Origin: Candidatus Geothermarchaeota archaeon
GTDB taxonomy: Archaea > Thermoproteota > Nitrososphaeria > Geothermarchaeales > JDFR-13
Reading direction: 5' to 3'
Assembly (NCBI GenBank): GCA_015523725.1
Contig: WAJV01000071.1
Location: forward strand, 1-43,336
DNA length: 43,336 nucleotides
Positions 17,334-25,843 of the stretch are shown here, one piece after another. Within the stretch, counting starts at the first letter, position 1. The number at the start of each line of letters is the position of its first letter. A program made the position numbers and the translations under genes. The notes under the pieces were generated by a model, which saw only the letters and a program-made list of their open reading frames with translations, did not search any database and was not told where the DNA came from.

Positions 17334-18311
17334 TTATTTTAACTTATTCCCACAATTAGGGCAAAACTTAGCGTCTACAGGCACCTTTGCACCACATTTA
17401 CTGCACGTCACTACACTAGACCCAGTAGAAGCAAGATATTGCTTAATATTGAAGCCACATACTGGACAGAAGTTCACATTACTCGGTATCTGAGACTTAC
17501 ATTGGGGACATATAATCATCGCTGATGGCTGAGGACTCACAGTAGACGGCTGCATCAACCCCGACATGAGAACAAAACCAGCTCCGAAACCAGCACCAGA
17601 TGATTTACCCAGAGACTTAGAAGCTTCTTTAATAGTCTCCATCTTAAGCATCTCAGCACCTGAAACACCGCCTGCCCTTAGATAAAAGATTCTATCCCTC
17701 CATTCAGGATCAGTATCTACACTATCAAACTTAATATCTACAAGCTCAATACCTAGTGCTTTAAACGCTTCATATAAAGCATTTCTAGTCATAAAGCTAA
17801 CTTCCCTCAGCCTAGTAAAAACGTTAATCAAAGAATATTTACTTAACTCACTGATAATCTTCTCATTAAAATATCCACGTAAATAATCATTAACTTGACT
17901 GGTTAGATAGGCATTCCCTCCACCTACAACCTTATTAACAAAAAGGCCTGGGTCAGATATCTTGAACCAATATTCCCCCCTAACATACAATGGAGCTAAT
18001 TCAGTCGTCTGCGTCTTAGCACCAAACTTACCAACAAACTGCTTCAAAGATACAAATATAACAGTTGCTTTAAATGGAACCTCATCAAAACCAGCGATTT
18101 TTGACAGAACCCTCGTTAAAAGGGGTAGATTTAAAGTAGTTATTGTATGTCTACCAGCACCAAAAACATCATATGCTTTGCCATCCCTGAAAAATACAGC
18201 AGCTTCATACTCATGGACTATTAATTGACTCCCCCATGTAATTTCTTCAATAGGATAACGATAAACAATTTCATTCTCCCCCGGATCCTTCCACTCAATA
18301 ACCATCGGCAT
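17334..18311 (-). CDS. SPFH-domain protein with two C-terminal zinc ribbons (YdjI-like)
   Basis: 325 residues. The N-terminal segment IEWKDPGENEIVYRYP and EEITWGSQLIVHEYEAAVF open an SPFH/Band-7 domain of the COG4260 type. A Gly-rich linker (GKSSGAGFGAGF) follows, then two zinc ribbons, CPQC...CPVC and CSKC...CPNC, in the last 70 residues. In Bacillus subtilis the related YdjI works with YdjG and YdjH at the membrane in the phage-shock/PspA pathway. Here a helical-protein gene lies 16 bases upstream, and two zinc-ribbon membrane-protein genes diverge beyond it. It has no membrane segment of its own, so recruitment by the neighbours is likely. GGGGTGG precedes ATG 18311. Confidence 0.88.
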   Translation of the reverse strand: MPMVIEWKDPGENEIVYRYPIEEITWGSQLIVHEYEAAVFFRDGKAYDVFGAGRHTITTLNLPLLTRVLSKIAGFDEVPFKATVIFVSLKQFVGKFGAKTQTTELAPLYVRGEYWFKISDPGLFVNKVVGGGNAYLTSQVNDYLRGYFNEKIISELSKYSLINVFTRLREVSFMTRNALYEAFKALGIELVDIKFDSVDTDPEWRDRIFYLRAGGVSGAEMLKMETIKEASKSLGKSSGAGFGAGFVLMSGLMQPSTVSPQPSAMIICPQCKSQIPSNVNFCPVCGFNIKQYLASTGSSVVTCSKCGAKVPVDAKFCPNCGNKLK

Positions 18312-18327
18312 AGCAATACACCACCCC

Positions 18328-18861
18328 TTACTTCACAAACTTATCATAACCCTTCAATATATCACGCCTAACACTTAAAGCCTCCCTTATAACTTTAAGA
18401 GCCTCAATAATCATCATCAATCTATTCCTTGCATCTGGTACATTAAATCCCTTCGAAGACAATTCTTGCACATCCTTAAACACCTTCTCCGACACCCTCA
18501 ATAACTTCAGATCATTCTTCAAAACCTTTTCCAAATCATCCTCCCTAACTTTCTCTACATCGAAGAAACCAGAATAACCAGACTCTCCAAATTTTACAGA
18601 ATCCTTTAGCTCTTGTAACCTATAGATTATAATGTCCACCAAAGTCATAATATCTTCCGAGATTGGCCTAGGAAGATAGGTAAGGGCTTCCCTAAAAGAC
18701 CTCTCAGCACCATCCAAGTTACTGAATATCTTCTCCCTAATAAGCCGGTCGGACTCTCTCCTCAGTTCCTTCTCCTTATATCCCTTGAAACCAGGTATAA
18801 ATAGAGTTATCCTCTCAAACGTTGATAGTTCTTCACTACCACTCATAACTACTGACACCAT
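18328..18861 (-). CDS. Helical protein of the SPFH module
   Basis: 177 residues, almost entirely helical and charged. The N-terminal pattern FERITLFIPGFKGYKEKELRR (quoted in part: GFKGYKEKELRRESDRLIRE) recalls proteins found beside COG4260 SPFH genes in bacteria and archaea, usually annotated hypothetical. Two amphipathic helical regions follow (residues 48-85 and 105-165). It could be an adaptor, or occupy the role that PspA has in the Bacillus operon; this is inference. It is cotranscribed with the SPFH gene. Start ATG 18861 or, with GGTG at good spacing, ATG 18846. Confidence 0.65.
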   Translation of the reverse strand: MVSVVMSGSEELSTFERITLFIPGFKGYKEKELRRESDRLIREKIFSNLDGAERSFREALTYLPRPISEDIMTLVDIIIYRLQELKDSVKFGESGYSGFFDVEKVREDDLEKVLKNDLKLLRVSEKVFKDVQELSSKGFNVPDARNRLMMIIEALKVIREALSVRRDILKGYDKFVK

Positions 18862-18928
18862 ACATCCTAATAATCATTAAATAGTAATCATAATTATATT
18901 AACTATAAAACAGATATGGGAGTCTATA

Positions 18929-19876
18929 ATGATCATCAAATTAAAATGTAATAATTGCGGCGCCGAAGATGATTATTCAAGCGATATCATAGCAACAAAA
19001 TGTAAGTATTGTGGCTCACCTATACTCAATATCCCAAAAAAATATCTGAATATGATAAGATGCCCTCAAGCGATTACAAAAGACGAATCATTCTCCAAAA
19101 TAAGGAAATTCCTCTTAGATAAAGTAGGTGAAGAGGCCAGTATCCAAAACTTAATTCCATTCACTCTCCCAATATGGAGGGGAAACGTAAAAGGAACCTT
19201 CCATTACGAAGGATATAGAAAACATACTGTTACAAAAACAGTAAAGTCTGGGAAAGAGACACATGTAGTTACAGAGACATACTACATTCCAGTTGATAAA
19301 ACCCTGGACATAGATGAAAAGGTGTCAACACCAGGTAGATTAAATGAGGATATATTAGCATTGGATGAGATCCTAGATAATTCCCTAATAATAAATAAAT
19401 ACTCGGAAATTAGTGAACTAGTTGAAAAGGGGTGGGAATTAACATTGCCAGAGATATCCAGTGAAGAGGCCAAAAACCGATTAGATGATAAACTCGAGGA
19501 AATACTATATGAAAAAGCGAAAGAAGAAGTTGATGAATTACTTAATTATGAAGCTTCACTAAGGACATATAAAATAGACCTAATATATTATCCAGTGATA
19601 GAATTTACATATTTATATAAAAATAAAAGATTTAGAGGCGTGTTAGACCCAGTCCAGGGAAAAGTAATCCGCTGTGAAATACCTCTAACAAAGAGTAAAA
19701 GGCTAATATATACGATATTGTCATATGGAGTACTAGCAATAGTGTCGATATTAACCCCCAACTATATTCATGCAACAAATATTGGACCAATTCCAATAAT
19801 AATAGGTTTGGCGGCGGGAGGCATCGGATCTTATACCCTGATAAGAGCGACTGCAAGCCAAGAGGTGTACGATTAA
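18929..19876 (+). CDS. Zinc-ribbon membrane protein, YdjG-like (first paralog)
   Basis: 315 residues. N-terminal zinc ribbon CNNC...CKYC (residues 8-29), a soluble middle with LPIWRGNVKGTF, and an acidic helical segment (residues 175-205). A second beta unit, YYPVIEFTYLYKNKRFRGVLD, follows with PVQGKVIRCEIPLTKSKR. It ends in two membrane helices (about 260-278 and 287-305). This layout is that of the TFIIB-type-ribbon proteins, often misnamed PriA-like, that partner SPFH proteins. It starts divergently from the helical/SPFH pair and overlaps the next paralog by one base. Likely a membrane anchor for the SPFH protein. Confidence 0.7.
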   Translation: MIIKLKCNNCGAEDDYSSDIIATKCKYCGSPILNIPKKYLNMIRCPQAITKDESFSKIRKFLLDKVGEEASIQNLIPFTLPIWRGNVKGTFHYEGYRKHTVTKTVKSGKETHVVTETYYIPVDKTLDIDEKVSTPGRLNEDILALDEILDNSLIINKYSEISELVEKGWELTLPEISSEEAKNRLDDKLEEILYEKAKEEVDELLNYEASLRTYKIDLIYYPVIEFTYLYKNKRFRGVLDPVQGKVIRCEIPLTKSKRLIYTILSYGVLAIVSILTPNYIHATNIGPIPIIIGLAAGGIGSYTLIRATASQEVYD

Positions 19877-20895
19877 TGGAGGAGACAAACACTCTACCAA
19901 AATGTAGATACTGTGGCGGACCGATGAATAGAATTAACAAATATATGATTAGATGTAGCGAATGTACCGTCACAGAATTTTTCTCCGATAATTATAGGAA
20001 AGAAATTTATATATCCCCAATAAAATTGAGCAAAAGTCTTGCCCTAGACTCGCTATTATTATGGTTAGAAAAAAATCTAGGTTCACCACCAAGCATGTTT
20101 TTTGACGCTACGATAACATGGAGTAGACTATTACTTTTACCATATTATAACTCTGTAATTAGAATAAAAGGAATATCAGATTGCACTATAAAAAAGGCTT
20201 ACTTCACAGGTAGAGTACTGAGTCTATCAGGAATTTTAGTTGGAGAAGAAGCATATAAAAATGTATATTTTGACGAGAAGGAAATAAGTAAGGAATTCGA
20301 TAGAATAACATATATATCTATTCCTTTATTCAACGAGTATCAGCTGCAAGATAAAAAAATTAAACAATTATTTACATACATAGATGAAGACATAAAGCTC
20401 ATAAAAATTCCTTTTGAGAATAAAGCTATATACAAATGGATAGATGTATCAGATTTTAACCCATATGAAATACCCATAAACCTAAAAAAAGAAAAAATAT
20501 ATTCACTAATAGAATCCAATGCATTGAGAAAAATAAGAAACTACATATCAAAAAACTGTATAGAAATTATGAACATTAGCTATAATAAAGAGATAACCGA
20601 GAATTATCCCATATATCTACCAATATGGCTCTTTAAATATAAATTAAGAAACCAGAAAAAAGAATATATTGGGATTGTTGAAGCATCTACAGGAAGAGTC
20701 CTATATGCATCATACCCAGTAAAGAAAACAATTAAATATGGAATATATGGTTTGGGAATCCTTCACCTACTTGGAGCAATAATTACATATATAACCATAG
20801 GACCATTAGGAATATCTATATCAATTCCCTTGGCATTATATGGCGCAACATATACATACAGGGGATACATGATGGGAAGGGCTAGGGAAGTATAA
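19876..20895 (+). CDS. Zinc-ribbon membrane protein, YdjG/YdjH-like (second paralog)
   Basis: 339 residues. Zinc ribbon CRYC...CSEC at residues 10-30, then a soluble domain. It has the same late block as its upstream neighbour: YPIYLPIWLFKYKLRNQKKE, then YIGIVEASTGRVLYASYPVKK, followed by two membrane helices (about 285-325). The shared order shows the two genes are diverged paralogs and probably form a hetero-oligomer. The ATG overlaps the last base of the first paralog's stop, so translation is coupled. No catalytic motif is visible. Confidence 0.68.
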   Translation: MEETNTLPKCRYCGGPMNRINKYMIRCSECTVTEFFSDNYRKEIYISPIKLSKSLALDSLLLWLEKNLGSPPSMFFDATITWSRLLLLPYYNSVIRIKGISDCTIKKAYFTGRVLSLSGILVGEEAYKNVYFDEKEISKEFDRITYISIPLFNEYQLQDKKIKQLFTYIDEDIKLIKIPFENKAIYKWIDVSDFNPYEIPINLKKEKIYSLIESNALRKIRNYISKNCIEIMNISYNKEITENYPIYLPIWLFKYKLRNQKKEYIGIVEASTGRVLYASYPVKKTIKYGIYGLGILHLLGAIITYITIGPLGISISIPLALYGATYTYRGYMMGRAREV

Positions 20896-20942
20896 TTACC
20901 AACTTTATATATTTATGCAATTAATCTGAAATTTGATATAAA

Positions 20943-21194
20943 ATGCCCATCGAATTAATAGAGGTTAAGGATGCAGTATCATTTTACCGAATAGCTAAGA
21001 ATGCGAATATAATTTTGAGAGCAGATCCCATATTAATAATTCCATTCTATCGCTTAACATTTTATATCGATACAAGAAAACTAGGAGAAGAGGAGTTGAA
21101 AAGATTGTTTCAAAACCTTTCCAATAAAATGGTATATATTGAGGGCATAAAGATCGTCGATACACTAAAAAAATTCATTGAAGACAGATATTGA
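20943..21194 (+). CDS. Small protein of unknown function
   Basis: 83 residues, not recognised. Mixed alpha/beta with a central hydrophobic stretch ADPILIIPFYRLTFYI and a charged C-terminal helix. It is too short for confident membrane topology. It follows the zinc-ribbon paralog by 47 bases on the same strand and could belong to the same transcript. Codon use and amino-acid composition look like those of its neighbours. Confidence 0.5.
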   Translation: MPIELIEVKDAVSFYRIAKNANIILRADPILIIPFYRLTFYIDTRKLGEEELKRLFQNLSNKMVYIEGIKIVDTLKKFIEDRY

Positions 21195-21254
21195 AGTACT
21201 AAATAATGCTTTATAAATAACTTACCTTAACATAAGATTAAGAAGGGGCCGAAC

Positions 21255-22106
21255 ATGAAAAAAGAGAAGTTATTGGTGTACGTACTCATATTTATGATGC
21301 TAATAATAGTTTTTAGAGGAGTTTATGCCCAAGAAGAGTTTCACGTGAAAGACTATAAAGGAGAATGGGATATCACTGAAAAAGATCATATAAAATCTAA
21401 ATCCTCAAACGGATACAATTATATAGAACTTGAGGAAGATGGAGTAGTACTAGGTTCATGGCTGACGACAATAGACCTTGACTTATCAGGTGAACAAGGA
21501 GACACAATTACTGGCAAATATATAATCTCTATACCCGAATTAAACTTTACACTGAAATATATTGAGGAATATAGGCCTGGTTGGTATCTAGATATAGGTG
21601 CAGAAAGAGTAAATAATCTAATAGTCAGCATAAATGATTCCAAATTGTATTCACTAACAGATAATGCTAAATGGCCGTTCGACACAAGATTGAATACAAG
21701 ATTATATTTCGGAATATGGAGAATCGATAAAGATCATCTGGAGATAAAACTCACGGATTACTATGGAAAAATTAATGAAAATAAGAGTATTTATTGGAAC
21801 TATAAAATAAAATATAATGGTGAGACACTCACATTACTAATTAGAATTGAAAAAGATTCGAGTAAAAAATCTGTACTAGAGGCATATCTATACTACAATA
21901 ATCTAGAGAGAGATAAAATAATAGGTCAAGAGATAGAAATTAGGCTACTTAGCATAGACTCAGCAGCTCTTTTCTATCTAAGCCTAGGATTCCTGATAAT
22001 TGCCATAGTCGCAAACTTTACCAGTAGATCATGGAAATACTATGAGGAAAAAGCATTACCCAGTAAAGACACTAAGAAGGGTAAACCCGCTTCCCGAGGA
22101 AGATAG
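21255..22106 (+). CDS. Exported, C-terminally anchored protein of unknown function
   Basis: 283 residues. An N-terminal signal peptide (LLVYVLIFMMLIIVFRGVYA, then QEEF) precedes a beta-rich external domain of about 205 residues. A C-terminal membrane helix follows near residues 235-255 (AALFYLSLGFLIIAIVANF), then a short basic tail. It has a type I topology with the domain outside. I see no known motif. TATA TTTATAAAT near 21211 and AAGGGG before ATG 21255 support its own promoter. The 3' end overlaps tatC by 35 bases on the opposite strand. Confidence 0.6.
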   Translation: MKKEKLLVYVLIFMMLIIVFRGVYAQEEFHVKDYKGEWDITEKDHIKSKSSNGYNYIELEEDGVVLGSWLTTIDLDLSGEQGDTITGKYIISIPELNFTLKYIEEYRPGWYLDIGAERVNNLIVSINDSKLYSLTDNAKWPFDTRLNTRLYFGIWRIDKDHLEIKLTDYYGKINENKSIYWNYKIKYNGETLTLLIRIEKDSSKKSVLEAYLYYNNLERDKIIGQEIEIRLLSIDSAALFYLSLGFLIIAIVANFTSRSWKYYEEKALPSKDTKKGKPASRGR

Positions 22107-22932
22107 ATAATTCATATAACAATATAAAAGGGAATGAGAGAAGAATCATACTCACTGGCGTGGGGTCTGGCGTAATTACTGCAGTAATGACTAAAACAGC
22201 TATATAAATGAACCTTTTATTATTAATTAACATCTCCGGTGAAATAACCCCAAACTTCATCGCCAATACAAGAAATACAGGCATCGTAAAAAACAAACCA
22301 GTTAACCCAATACCAAGAAAAACCATGTGATAAAAATCAACAATATCAAACCATTTCACAGACCCAAGTATAGTTGGAAAATATAGAAGAATTTTAAAAG
22401 TAATAGGCATAATTATATAGTACCCATATAGAACACCAAGAATAAATAAAACAGTAAATGAAAAAACAAATGTCTTAATAAATTTCCTCTCATGTGGATA
22501 AAGGCCAGGTGCCAAGAACATATATAATTCATAGGCAACGTAAGGGGATGTAATAGCTAACGCCAAAATAATACTGCCCTCCACAAAAATAGTCAAAGCA
22601 CTAGCAAAATTACCAGAGTAAATGAGAGTCATATTCAATAAATTATTTATATTACTTGAGTTAGAGAGATTTGATCCCCGGATAACCGATTCAGGTAGTA
22701 TATCTGCCCTAATTCTATTCAGGAGACCGGCTATTAAAGGCCTATACTTCATCCAATCCCCTGTAAAAAGCACATATATATTACTGAAATCCAAATCAGC
22801 CGGCAATATCATCAAAGCAAATGTGGCCGATATAACAACTATGAATATCCTCCTTAATCTAAGGCTGAGTTCAGCCAAATGATCCCAAAAACTCATCTCT
22901 CTGTCGTCGGGAGAATTATTAACCTTACTCAT
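22072..22932 (-). CDS. tatC: Twin-arginine translocase subunit TatC
   Basis: About 286 residues with six membrane segments. Marks: MSFWDHLAELSLRLRRIF at the N-terminus (the conserved ELR-type cytoplasmic region), FLAPGLYPHERKF in the first cytoplasmic loop, and a final segment VITPDPTPVSM. TatC is the receptor for twin-arginine signal peptides. The frame is open to 22992, but ATG 22932 overlaps the tatA stop by 8 bases and gives the expected N-terminus, so it is chosen. The extra loop between the first two segments (about 60 residues) is longer than in bacterial TatC. Confidence 0.9.
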   Translation of the reverse strand: MSKVNNSPDDREMSFWDHLAELSLRLRRIFIVVISATFALMILPADLDFSNIYVLFTGDWMKYRPLIAGLLNRIRADILPESVIRGSNLSNSSNINNLLNMTLIYSGNFASALTIFVEGSIILALAITSPYVAYELYMFLAPGLYPHERKFIKTFVFSFTVLFILGVLYGYYIIMPITFKILLYFPTILGSVKWFDIVDFYHMVFLGIGLTGLFFTMPVFLVLAMKFGVISPEMLINNKRFIYIAVLVITAVITPDPTPVSMILLSFPFILLYELSIFLGKRVYPS

Positions 22933-23290
22933 TAGATTTAACACCATCCCTCTCAGCCAATTTCTCCCTAATCTCCCTAGCCAAATCAACACTACTTTTA
23001 CCCTTCGGATCTATACCCAACTCTCTCGCTGTCTCCAACAATTCTTGATATAGCTCATCCTTCTCAACGGGCCTAAACTTAAGTTTATCCGAATCCTCCT
23101 TAAATGTCACCATCTTCTCCGCTTCTAGATAACCTTTCTTAATTTCCTCATCAAGAAACCTTCTATATTCATTAAGCTTCCTATAATAATAACCCAATTT
23201 CCTGGCGAACTCAGGTAATTTTTCAGGACCAAAGAAAATTAATATAAATATAAATATCATTAAAAGCTCTCCAGTTCCCAATCCATCCAT
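22925..23290 (-). CDS. tatA: Twin-arginine translocase subunit TatA
   Basis: 121 residues. A short N-terminal membrane helix (ELLMIFIFILIFFGP) is followed by the hinge FGPEKLPEFARKLG and an amphipathic helix, the TatA/TatB hallmark. The rest is charged and helical. TatA multimers form the protein-conducting element with TatC. No separate tatB is present, as usual in archaea. First gene of the tatA-tatC pair with an 8-base overlap; the 108-base upstream gap holds its promoter. Confidence 0.88.
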   Translation of the reverse strand: MDGLGTGELLMIFIFILIFFGPEKLPEFARKLGYYYRKLNEYRRFLDEEIKKGYLEAEKMVTFKEDSDKLKFRPVEKDELYQELLETARELGIDPKGKSSVDLAREIREKLAERDGVKSNE

Positions 23291-23398
23291 AGAACCACCA
23301 AATTACCTAACTATTATAATAAACCACTATATACCCAATTACTATTAATTGATGCATATAAAAAATTAAAGATTATAGCGACCCTATACATGTGAAAA

Positions 23399-24319
23399 CT
23401 AAAGGAAAATATATTCATTAAAACTAACCTTAGGAGACTCCATGCCTTCACCGAAGTAAGCTACACCCATCGCCTTTGTATTATGCATTGTAGCCACATT
23501 ACCCCATCTATCGACGCTAATAACACCTCCACTCCCGACGCCCCTCAGCCTTGTTAAATAATTCAATGCCTTTCTCACCGAGGCAGATAGACTATAAACC
23601 CTCCTAAATTGAACCAAGTTATAACACAACATAGAATCAATAATATATTCACCAATACCAGTTGCAACAGCCGCGGCTAAACCATTAACCATTATACCAG
23701 CACCAAATATACCGCTATCACCAACCCTCCCATCTAATTTAAAGAGAATACCGCCTGTTGATACGGCCGCCGCCAAACCACCATCTCTATCTACAGCCAC
23801 AGCCCCCACCGTATCACCATACATCTTTTTTATATTCTGTAATCTTGATAGATATTCAGACGGAGGTCTCCTAGACTTAATTATATTTAATGCCCTCTCT
23901 ACGCCTTGCAACTCATCAAAAGACATCTCCCTAAAACCCAGTCTTAGAGCAAAATATTTGGCCTCTATCCCTACAAGTAATCTATGAGGAGTCCGTCTCA
24001 ATACCTCATAAGCAACCCTAACCGGATTAACTATATTTGGAACAGCACCCACAGCCCCAAATCTTCCCTTAGAATCCATAACAGCAGCATCTAATTCTAC
24101 ATATCCACTACTAGACACAATACTACCCCTACCAGCATTAAATACCCCCGAATCCTCCATATAAGCAACTGCCTCAACAACAGCCTCCAATGCAGAACCA
24201 TCTCTCACTAATACATCAAAACCCACTCTCGCTGAAGCCTCCAAATGTTCTCTTCTAACATCCATATATCTACGACGTATATTACCTGCTCCACCATGAA
24301 CCACAATAACAGGTCTCAT
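23399..24319 (-). CDS. Isoaspartyl peptidase / L-asparaginase (Ntn hydrolase)
   Basis: 306 residues, the usual length for the plant-type asparaginase family. VVHGGAG starts the alpha subunit, FNAGRGS is the stabilising loop, and the autoproteolysis site is before Thr170 in YGDTVGAVAVD. AAAVSTGG lies further on in the beta subunit. Self-cleavage exposes the nucleophilic Thr. It hydrolyses L-asparagine or beta-aspartyl dipeptides from damaged proteins; cytoplasmic. Divergent from the HIT gene, and probably a single-gene transcript. Confidence 0.92.
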   Translation of the reverse strand: MRPVIVVHGGAGNIRRRYMDVRREHLEASARVGFDVLVRDGSALEAVVEAVAYMEDSGVFNAGRGSIVSSSGYVELDAAVMDSKGRFGAVGAVPNIVNPVRVAYEVLRRTPHRLLVGIEAKYFALRLGFREMSFDELQGVERALNIIKSRRPPSEYLSRLQNIKKMYGDTVGAVAVDRDGGLAAAVSTGGILFKLDGRVGDSGIFGAGIMVNGLAAAVATGIGEYIIDSMLCYNLVQFRRVYSLSASVRKALNYLTRLRGVGSGGVISVDRWGNVATMHNTKAMGVAYFGEGMESPKVSFNEYIFL

Positions 24320-24396
24320 CGCAACAACCTAAATATTATAAGGCATTGATCAATAAAAATTAAATTTAAGCAGCAAAAAAATTGGAGGGATAAAAT

Positions 24397-24888
24397 TTGG
24401 ATAGGTTATGGGCCCCTTGGCGAATAGAATATATCAAACAACCAAAATCAGATAAATGCATCCTATGTGAAATACCAAGACAATCCAGAGAAAATGATAG
24501 AAAGAACCTGCTTCTATATAGAGGAGAGAAAGCATTCATCATTTTGAATCGATACCCATACAATAATGGCCATTTAATGATAGCTCCATATAGACATGTA
24601 CCAAGCGTAATAAATCTAACAGATGACGAAGCGATCGAGATACATAAACTATTAAAGTTATCTATAAAAATTCTTGATAAAACCATGAAACCAGAAGGAT
24701 ATAACATTGGTGCTAACATAGGTAAAGCGGCTGGAGCAGGAATTGATATGCATTACCACCTACATATAGTCCCCAGATGGGTAGGCGACACTAATTACAT
24801 GCCTGTACTATCGGATACAAAAATAATAGTTGAATACCTACAACAGACATATGACAACTTAAAAAAAGCTCTAAAAGAAATAATTTGA
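24397..24888 (+). CDS. HIT family nucleotide hydrolase/phosphorylase
   Basis: 163 residues. Starts LWAPWRIEYI with CILCE (a probable CxxC metal site) and has the HIT triad HYHLHIVPRW at 119-128. This start and the ILNRYPYNNGHLMIAP block match the archaeal and bacterial AP4A-phosphorylase-like/HIT branch, which acts on dinucleoside polyphosphates or AMP conjugates. The start is TTG 24397 with an ideal GGAGGGA six bases upstream; no ATG fits. It is convergent with the EamA transporter, 3 bases away. Confidence 0.9.
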   Translation: MDRLWAPWRIEYIKQPKSDKCILCEIPRQSRENDRKNLLLYRGEKAFIILNRYPYNNGHLMIAPYRHVPSVINLTDDEAIEIHKLLKLSIKILDKTMKPEGYNIGANIGKAAGAGIDMHYHLHIVPRWVGDTNYMPVLSDTKIIVEYLQQTYDNLKKALKEII

Positions 24889-24891
24889 AGA

Positions 24892-25776
24892 CTATTTCTT
24901 TGAAATAATGTATATTGAAATAGCTATGATTACACCTCCAACAATAGAGGTTGAGGGAGGCAACTCACCGAATAAAAAAACGGAATATATAGATGCAGAT
25001 ACAGGCTCCAATAGACCGAGAAGGGAAGTCTCATGCGGCGCCAATCCTTTTAACGAAGAAATAAATAAAGTATGACCTATAGCAGTAGGTATCACCCCAA
25101 GCGCCAATAAGAAAAGAAACGGCGTCGGCTCATTCAAAGGAACCCAAATAACTTCCTTCAAAACCAATGAAAAAAGAAAAATAATCGGGACCGAAAAAAG
25201 ATAAACAACACTCATAACAGAAATTATATCCTTAACACCGATAAATTTACCAGATATAATATAAATTGAATACAATACAGCAGCAGCAAAGGCCTCCAAA
25301 TCCCCAATAAAGGTCCCTCCACCCAAACCATTCGCCACCATTATAAAAGCCCCTATAAAACCTAATGCAACACCAAAGACATCCCTAATAGAGACTGATG
25401 ATAACCCCAATAAAACAGTAAATATCAACGTAATAATAGGGGTAGTATTAACAATCAAAGTAGCATTAAGTATATATGTATCGATAACTGATTGAATATA
25501 AAATATAAAATGGAGCGATAATGCTATAGCCATGACTAAAATTACCTTAAACTCACCATACAATGACCTATCAAATACCTTAACGTCAACCCTGCCACCA
25601 GCCAAAAAATAAATGAATAGCATAAGGACAAATGAACCAATGATTAAACGAAAAAAAGCAATAGAAAAACTATTAATACCATAGAAAGACAAATACCTAA
25701 TAAATATGGAAGCAGATCCAAAAGCCATACCAGCTACTAAAGCCTCGGTTAGACTACGCCTCCTATAGACATCCAT
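24892..25776 (-). CDS. EamA/DMT-superfamily transporter
   Basis: About 294 residues with ten membrane segments in two EamA repeats (first half from ALVAGMAFGSASIFI, second from DLEAFAAAVLYSIY). The family exports or exchanges small metabolites, often amino acids; the substrate is unknown. The frame continues upstream to 25857 and would overlap the divergent pyruvate kinase start, but the extra 27 residues do not fit the family. ATG 25776 (MDVYRRRSLTEAL) is the better start. Confidence 0.85.
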   Translation of the reverse strand: MDVYRRRSLTEALVAGMAFGSASIFIRYLSFYGINSFSIAFFRLIIGSFVLMLFIYFLAGGRVDVKVFDRSLYGEFKVILVMAIALSLHFIFYIQSVIDTYILNATLIVNTTPIITLIFTVLLGLSSVSIRDVFGVALGFIGAFIMVANGLGGGTFIGDLEAFAAAVLYSIYIISGKFIGVKDIISVMSVVYLFSVPIIFLFSLVLKEVIWVPLNEPTPFLFLLALGVIPTAIGHTLFISSLKGLAPHETSLLGLLEPVSASIYSVFLFGELPPSTSIVGGVIIAISIYIISKK

Positions 25777-25843
25777 AACAAAAATATTTACAACCAACGG
25801 ACTCAAATAAAATAATATATCCAAATGAATAAAGTGATCATAT

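Noticed and set aside
22933-22992. N-terminal extension of TatC
   Set aside because: It overlaps tatA in another frame and the extra sequence is unlike TatC; the 8-base tatA/tatC overlap at 22932 gives a normal start.
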